DNA of 64,000 nt from Halopenitus malekzadehii (GTDB lineage Archaea; Halobacteriota; Halobacteria; Halobacteriales; Haloferacaceae): contig NZ_FNWU01000001.1 in the NCBI RefSeq assembly GCF_900108505.1, forward strand, positions 822,725-886,724, read 5' to 3'. Below are positions 59,994 to 64,000 of the stretch, one piece after another (position 1 is the stretch's first letter; each line of letters starts with the position of its first letter). The position numbers were made by a program, and so were the translations under genes. A model generated the notes under the pieces. The model ran no database searches. It was not told where the DNA came from and worked only from the letters and a program-made list of their open reading frames with translations.

Positions 59994-61271
59994 ATGACCG
60001 ATCCGACGCGACGCAACGCCCTTCTCGGGATCGGAACGATCGCCGCCGGAATCGGGGTCACCGGCTGTCTCGACGCGCCGGCCGACGGAACCGGCAACGG
60101 GACGGACGAGCCTCCGAGGACCGATCCCGGCGAGACGCCCGGTGGGGAAACGCCGACCGACCAGCCGGATCCGCCGAGTGACGGCCCGGTCGAACGCGTC
60201 AGCGCGAACGCGGTCGCGATCGGGTTGCCGGCGGAGAGCGCCGCCCCACGCTGGGCGAGGGGTTCGACCTCGGGATCGGGACAGCCGGTGGGATACGTGA
60301 CTCGGTTCGACTCGCCCGCCGGGGCCCAGTGGGTGCTTGAGGACCTTCCCGAGGGACCCGAGCGGAGCGCGGCGGTCCGGGCGTTCGTCGAGAACACCGA
60401 CTTCGGTGAGGCGACGTTGCTGTACGTCGGCAGCGTGGGGCCGAACACGTGCTACGCCAGACTCGAGGTCCAGGACGTCCGGACCGAGGCGGAGGCGATC
60501 GCCGGCACCGCGACGGCGGCCGACACGAGCCGGGGCGACGTCGGCTGCGGGGAGGCCATCACCTATCCCGCCGCGCTCGTCCGGGTCACGGGGGACGATC
60601 TCCCGGCCGGCACCGCGTTCACCGTCACGAACGGCTGGGGCGACGCCGCGACTCTCGATGCGACGGCGCCGCTCATCGATCCGGCAACGCTTTCGGGGCG
60701 GGTTCGCCCGGCGACCGACCCGCCGGCGGAACCGGACGCGCTGGACTGCCCGGCCGACGACTTCGAGCGACATCCCGCGTGGTTCGACGAGGCCGACGTC
60801 ACGTACGGATCGATCGGCGCCGGCGACGCCGACGAGACCCACGGCGACGCCTCGGGTCCGGACCCGGCCGTCGCCCTTCGCGCACGTGGTCCCGAGGGGT
60901 CGGACGATTCGCTCCGGTTCGAACGGGGCGAGACCGTCGCGATCGATCTAGTGAACGTCGCGGGTCGAACCCTCTCGACCGGGAACCGGCACAAATACGC
61001 GCTCGAGGTCCGAACGACCGACGGCTGGACCGACGTCCGCGGCGCGCGCGGCGACCCGGCGCGGTTCGAGTACACCGACGAGGCGATCGGGCACCCACCC
61101 GGCGAAGGGTTCGAGTGGTCGTTCGATCTGACCGAGGAGGGGCTCCTCGAGGGGCACCCGCTCGCGGATCGGCTCACGGTCTGTCCAGATCTCCAGCCCG
61201 GCCGCTACCGATTCGTCTACTGGGGCGTCCCGACCGACCCGATCGCCGTCGCATTCGACCTGCGTGGGTAG
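59994..61271 (+). CDS. Tat lipoprotein of unknown function
   Basis: A 425-residue exported protein. The twin-arginine signal PTRRNALLGIGTIAAGIG ends in lipobox VTGC, followed by a low-complexity Thr/Pro/Gly/Asp linker to about residue 65. The body shows beta-rich segments such as ATLLYVGSVGPNTCYARLEV, YALEVRTTDGWTDVRGA and LQPGRYRFVYWGV, compatible with one or two immunoglobulin-like domains. Cys residues in NTCYAR, GDVGCGEA, ALDCPAD and TVCPDL might form disulfides. No enzymatic motif was found. Confidence 0.8.
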   Translation: MTDPTRRNALLGIGTIAAGIGVTGCLDAPADGTGNGTDEPPRTDPGETPGGETPTDQPDPPSDGPVERVSANAVAIGLPAESAAPRWARGSTSGSGQPVGYVTRFDSPAGAQWVLEDLPEGPERSAAVRAFVENTDFGEATLLYVGSVGPNTCYARLEVQDVRTEAEAIAGTATAADTSRGDVGCGEAITYPAALVRVTGDDLPAGTAFTVTNGWGDAATLDATAPLIDPATLSGRVRPATDPPAEPDALDCPADDFERHPAWFDEADVTYGSIGAGDADETHGDASGPDPAVALRARGPEGSDDSLRFERGETVAIDLVNVAGRTLSTGNRHKYALEVRTTDGWTDVRGARGDPARFEYTDEAIGHPPGEGFEWSFDLTEEGLLEGHPLADRLTVCPDLQPGRYRFVYWGVPTDPIAVAFDLRG

Positions 61272-61305
61272 CGTGTTGGGTGTCTCGCCCGCACGCAGCT
61301 CGCGG

Positions 61306-62799
61306 TTAGCAGCGGTTGGCCTCCGGAACCGACATCGACGACGTCCCGGCGCCGGTGATCTCAAAACGCGCGCCGCCGTCGGGGCTCTCCGTGACTCGAA
61401 CGTCCCAGTCGTGAGCGTCGACGACCTGCTTGACGATGCTCAACCCGAAACCCGTTCCGTCATCGGCCGTCGAGTACCCGGCGTCGAACACCGCGTCACG
61501 TTCCTCGGGCGGGATTCCGGGGCCGTCGTCGGCGACGACGAAGCCGTCCGCGAGGACGTCGACGGTGACGGTCACGTCTGGACCCGCGTGCTCGACCGAA
61601 TTGTGGTAGAGGTTCTCGAGCAGCTGACGGAGCCGGTCCGGGTCGGCCTCGACGGTTCGACCCTCGTCGACACGGACCGAAAGCGTCGCGCTTTCGGTGC
61701 CGTCGGCGACCAGCGACCACGCTCGACGTGCGACCGCCGCGAGCGGGACCGGCTCGAGCGCGCCGATCCGTCGTCCCTCCCGAGCGAGCCAGAGCATATC
61801 GTCGATGATGCGCTCCATCCGTCCGAGGGCATCGCCGATCGTCTCGTAGTGGTCGGGGTCGACGGTACCGTCTCCGTCGTCGTATTCCTCGTGCGCGAGA
61901 TCCAGCCGCCCGGCGGCCACGTTCAGGGGGTTGCGGAGGTCGTGTGAGACGACGCTCGCGAAGCGGTCGAGTCGCTCGTTCTGTCGCTCGATCTCGCGTT
62001 CGTACTCGTAGGTCTCCGTGATGTCGGCGTTGATCGCGACGAAGTGGGTGATCTTCCCGTCCGCGTTCTCGACCGGCGCGATGGTCTGGTCCGCGATGTA
62101 CCGCTCGCCGTCCTTCGTTTCGTTGACGATCTCGCTTCGCCACGTCTCCCCCGCCAGAATGGTGTCCCACAACTCCGCGTAGAACGCGGTCGTGTGTTCG
62201 CCCGACTTGAGGATCCGCGGAGTCATTCCGACCGCATCGGCGGCCGTATAGCCGCTTATGTCCTCGAAGGCTGGGTTGACGTACTCGATGACGCCGTTGC
62301 TGTCGGTGAAGTAGATCGAATGGCCGGACGCCTCGACCGCGCGGCGAAAGAGTTGGTGTGGCGGGTGCTCCTGGCTCCGGGACGACTGCGGGAGCCCGGT
62401 CTCGACGGCTGATCCGTCGCCGTCGACGGCGTTCGTGATCCGGTGGGCAAGCAGCCGGTGATCGTCGGTATCGCTCTCCCGCGTGAGGTAGTCGGTCGCG
62501 CCAGCAGCGAGGGCGGCATCGACGAGCGCGTCCGTCCCCGTCTCCGGGTAGACGATGATCGGAAGGGTGTGCCAGGTGCGGTGCACCTGCTCGAGGAAGG
62601 CCAGTCCGTTACGGTCCGGCAGCTCGAGAGCGGTCACAAGACAGTCGATCGTGGCCTCCGAGAGGACGTCGATCCCGGTCGCAGCGGAACCCGCGGTCCG
62701 AACCGTAAGCCGGTCCGACCCCCGTTCGAGCGACGTCGCGACGCCCTCGGCGACGTCCGGATCGGGGTCGACGTACAGGACACACACCTCGCCAGTCAT
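61306..62799 (-). CDS. Receiver-PAS hybrid histidine kinase with degenerate receiver
   Basis: A 497-residue protein. An N-terminal response-regulator-like domain (CVLYVDPDPDVAEGVATSLE) lacks the phosphorylatable Asp: the usual VxSDYDMP segment reads VTALELPDRNGL. A PAS domain follows (SGHSIYFTDSNGVIEYVNPA), then HisKA with FASVVSHDLRNPLNVAAGRL and an ATPase domain with N-box LENLYHNSVEHAG and G-boxes DDGPGIPP and GTGFGLSIV. The ATG at 62799 lies about 27 nt after a TATA-like element (62822-62830), so the longer frame to 62967 is rejected. The signal sensed is unknown. Confidence 0.86.
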   Translation of the reverse strand: MTGEVCVLYVDPDPDVAEGVATSLERGSDRLTVRTAGSAATGIDVLSEATIDCLVTALELPDRNGLAFLEQVHRTWHTLPIIVYPETGTDALVDAALAAGATDYLTRESDTDDHRLLAHRITNAVDGDGSAVETGLPQSSRSQEHPPHQLFRRAVEASGHSIYFTDSNGVIEYVNPAFEDISGYTAADAVGMTPRILKSGEHTTAFYAELWDTILAGETWRSEIVNETKDGERYIADQTIAPVENADGKITHFVAINADITETYEYEREIERQNERLDRFASVVSHDLRNPLNVAAGRLDLAHEEYDDGDGTVDPDHYETIGDALGRMERIIDDMLWLAREGRRIGALEPVPLAAVARRAWSLVADGTESATLSVRVDEGRTVEADPDRLRQLLENLYHNSVEHAGPDVTVTVDVLADGFVVADDGPGIPPEERDAVFDAGYSTADDGTGFGLSIVKQVVDAHDWDVRVTESPDGGARFEITGAGTSSMSVPEANRC

Positions 62800-62932
62800 A
62801 CGATGGGTGTGCATACCATTCAAGTAAAGCGTTGTGTTGTTCGTCTGTCGGGATTCAACACCGTGCACGTCGGGTCGTGGTACCGCGACCCTCGCAACCC
62901 TTATCCGGCAACGGGGTGTATGTTTGGTTGCA

Positions 62933-63142
62933 ATGGCAAACGGTAAGGTTGACTTCTTCAACGACACTGGCGGCTACGGTTTCATTTCGACTGACGCGGA
63001 CGACGTGGACGACGACGAGGACGTCTTCTTCCACATGGAGGACGTCGGCGGTCCCGACCTCGAAGAGGGTCAGGAAGTCGAGTTCGACATCGAATCATCC
63101 CCCAAGGGACCCCGCGCGACGAACCTCGTCCGAACCGAGTAA
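62933..63142 (+). CDS. cspA: Cold shock protein
   Basis: A 69-residue OB-fold cold shock domain protein with RNP1-like GGYGFISTD and RNP2-like DVFFHMED, highly acidic as usual in haloarchaea. It binds single-stranded nucleic acid and helps RNA folding. A TATA-like element ACCCTTATCC at 62897-62906 lies about 31 nt before the ATG. Confidence 0.92.
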   Translation: MANGKVDFFNDTGGYGFISTDADDVDDDEDVFFHMEDVGGPDLEEGQEVEFDIESSPKGPRATNLVRTE

Positions 63143-63181
63143 CTCCGCGCAGCCGCGTCAGCGGCGCTGATGCGTTTTTCA

Positions 63182-63373
63182 CTATTCATTCCGACGAGTC
63201 GCGACGATCCGCCTTGATCGGCCATCTTCGACGTCGACGCTCCAGCCGTCGTCGTCAGTCGTACCGTCGATCGCCTCCGCACGATCGGTGACGTCCGTCT
63301 CGAGAGTAGCGTTCGCGTAACCGGCGTGATCCGCGAGGTGTGCCGTCAGGACTCGCGCCACTTGTGGCCGCAT
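63182..63373 (-). CDS. Small protein overlapping the TFS-like gene end (63 aa or less)
   Basis: A frame with clear GC3 bias containing VLTAHLADHAGYANATLETD then DRAEAIDG and WSVDVEDGRSRRIVATRRNE. The ATG at 63373 overlaps the end of the upstream TFS-like gene by 28 nt; a GTG at 63361 is an alternative start with shorter overlap. The overlap suggests translational coupling with the TFS paralogue. No family was recognised. Confidence 0.55.
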   Translation of the reverse strand: MRPQVARVLTAHLADHAGYANATLETDVTDRAEAIDGTTDDDGWSVDVEDGRSRRIVATRRNE

Positions 63374-63663
63374 GCGACACAGGTGAACAGCCGAACCTCG
63401 TAGGACCCGCCCGGTTTCGGCATCATCTCGGAGTAGGCCCGGTCGCTGTCGCAGTCGTCCGCCGGACAGGGCTCCTGCATCGTCTCGGTGGTGCCCTGGG
63501 TCGCGTCGGCGATGTCGGGTGCCCCGTCGTCCCGCTGTCCATCCTGGGTCGCCATCGCCGCCTCCGCTTGCGGGTCCCGCGGCTCCTCGTTCTCACAGGA
63601 TCGACACACCCACGTGTCGCCCTCCGTGTGCATCATCGTACCACACTCGTCACAGAACTGCAT
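63346..63663 (-). CDS. TFS/RPA12-like zinc-ribbon protein lacking the catalytic acidic pair
   Basis: A 105-residue protein with two zinc ribbons: N-terminal CDECGTMMHTEGDTWVCRSC and C-terminal CPADDC ... CVACGHKW. Transcription factor S stimulates RNA cleavage by RNA polymerase through an Asp-Glu pair at the tip of the C-terminal ribbon (usually ...ADEPPTRF). Here the corresponding loop reads EMMPKPGGSYEV, with no Asp-Glu pair, so this is a paralogue that may bind polymerase without cleavage, perhaps as an inhibitor. A TATA element at 63688-63698 precedes ATG 63663. A small gene overlaps its end. Confidence 0.82.
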   Translation of the reverse strand: MQFCDECGTMMHTEGDTWVCRSCENEEPRDPQAEAAMATQDGQRDDGAPDIADATQGTTETMQEPCPADDCDSDRAYSEMMPKPGGSYEVRLFTCVACGHKWRES

Positions 63664-63695
63664 ATGACGTCGGAAGACACGAGTGTCGGATATAT

Positions 63696-63931
63696 GTGTC
63701 AATTTCCGATCCGTCGTGGATTCAAGCAACCGCGTACGTTGAAACGAGCGTGACGACCCAGGGGAACTCACGCGATGCCGCGTTGGCGACCCTCGACGAA
63801 GCGGTGCCATTCCACGACGAGTGCGGATCGGAACGCTTCGCGAGATTGCGGATGAAGCCGGTGCACGAGAGTTCGACGCCTTCTGCGACTGGATCGACGG
63901 AAACGCGCCGGTAGTAAAGACGGTCTCATAG
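63696..63931 (+). pseudogene. Fused and frameshifted hicB/hicA toxin-antitoxin remnant
   Basis: From GTG 63696 the frame reads IQATAYVETSVTTQGNSRD then AALATLDEAV, the middle of a HicB antitoxin, and joins directly to PFHDE, part of a HicA toxin. One missing base right after the GAG of PFHDE shifts the frame; in the next frame HicA continues as IGTLREIADEAGAREF and DAFCDWIDGN, ending at TAG 63929-63931. So an internal deletion fused hicB to hicA, and a one-base loss then broke it. The last 69 bases of the window contain nothing I can name. Confidence 0.6.
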
Positions 63932-64000
63932 CGCTCGTCTCACGGTTTCGTTTCGATGGGAAAGACACGAATCACCGCTTTCTAGATCTGCGTATGGGAC

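Overview
The window is chromosomal DNA from an extremely halophilic archaeon (class Halobacteria; a Halorubrum- or Haloferax-like relative is my inference). The predicted proteins are strongly acidic, G+C is mostly 60-66% with GC-rich third codon positions, many genes start 22-31 nt after an archaeal TATA element (leaderless transcripts), and marker genes fit: GTP cyclohydrolase III, TFS-type zinc ribbon, Tat lipoproteins, F420-dependent oxidoreductase, archaetidylinositol-phosphate synthase and haloarchaeal PEP carboxylase.

Bases 1-17.5 kb are an accessory, defence-like region with uneven G+C. It holds the end of a DUF1156-type DNA methyltransferase (AT-rich first half, GC-rich second half), a VapBC-like PIN toxin pair, an mcrB-mcrC restriction pair, a Bat-type HTH regulator, a Tat lipoprotein combining a TolB-like propeller with an amidohydrolase, two decayed genes, and an overlapping AddB-like nuclease / UvrD-RecB-like helicase-nuclease pair, followed by a DtxR-family regulator.

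Bases 17.6-23 kb hold a small membrane protein, a GAF-PAS histidine kinase, the decayed end of an IS200/IS605-type element (tnpB tail plus a hairpin-rich right end), an AT-rich spacer and PEP carboxylase.

Bases 23.3-46.4 kb are a dense carbohydrate / sugar-acid catabolic island: two aldo/keto reductases, two Gfo/Idh/MocA oxidoreductases, two zinc alcohol dehydrogenases, a ThDP enzyme, an UlaG-like metallo-hydrolase, an F420-dependent LLM enzyme, a gluconate/xylonate-type dehydratase, two TIM-barrel isomerases, a 2-hydroxyacid dehydrogenase, an HpcH/HpaI aldolase, a VOC protein, an EamA exporter, an RbsABC-like importer and an IclR regulator. The logic is import, oxidation, lactone opening, dehydration to a 2-keto-3-deoxy acid and aldol cleavage. 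Four copies of the palindrome GTTTG-N7-CAAAC lie in intergenic DNA of this island, one directly against the iclR TATA box, suggesting a small IclR regulon.

Bases 46.4-47.6 kb are gene-poor and end in a very AT-rich island. From 47.6 kb on the content looks like ordinary chromosome: TetR-DoxX, creatininase/ArfB-like and HD proteins, a MEDS histidine kinase, GTP cyclohydrolase III, HAD, OsmC, MBL, then hisC - adenylate kinase - archaetidylinositol-phosphate synthase, a solitary trpB preceded by a strongly structured spacer, a Tat lipoprotein, a kinase with a degenerate receiver domain, cspA, and a TFS paralogue lacking the usual catalytic acidic pair. The right edge holds a frameshifted hicB/hicA scar. 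No rRNA, complete tRNA or CRISPR array was seen.
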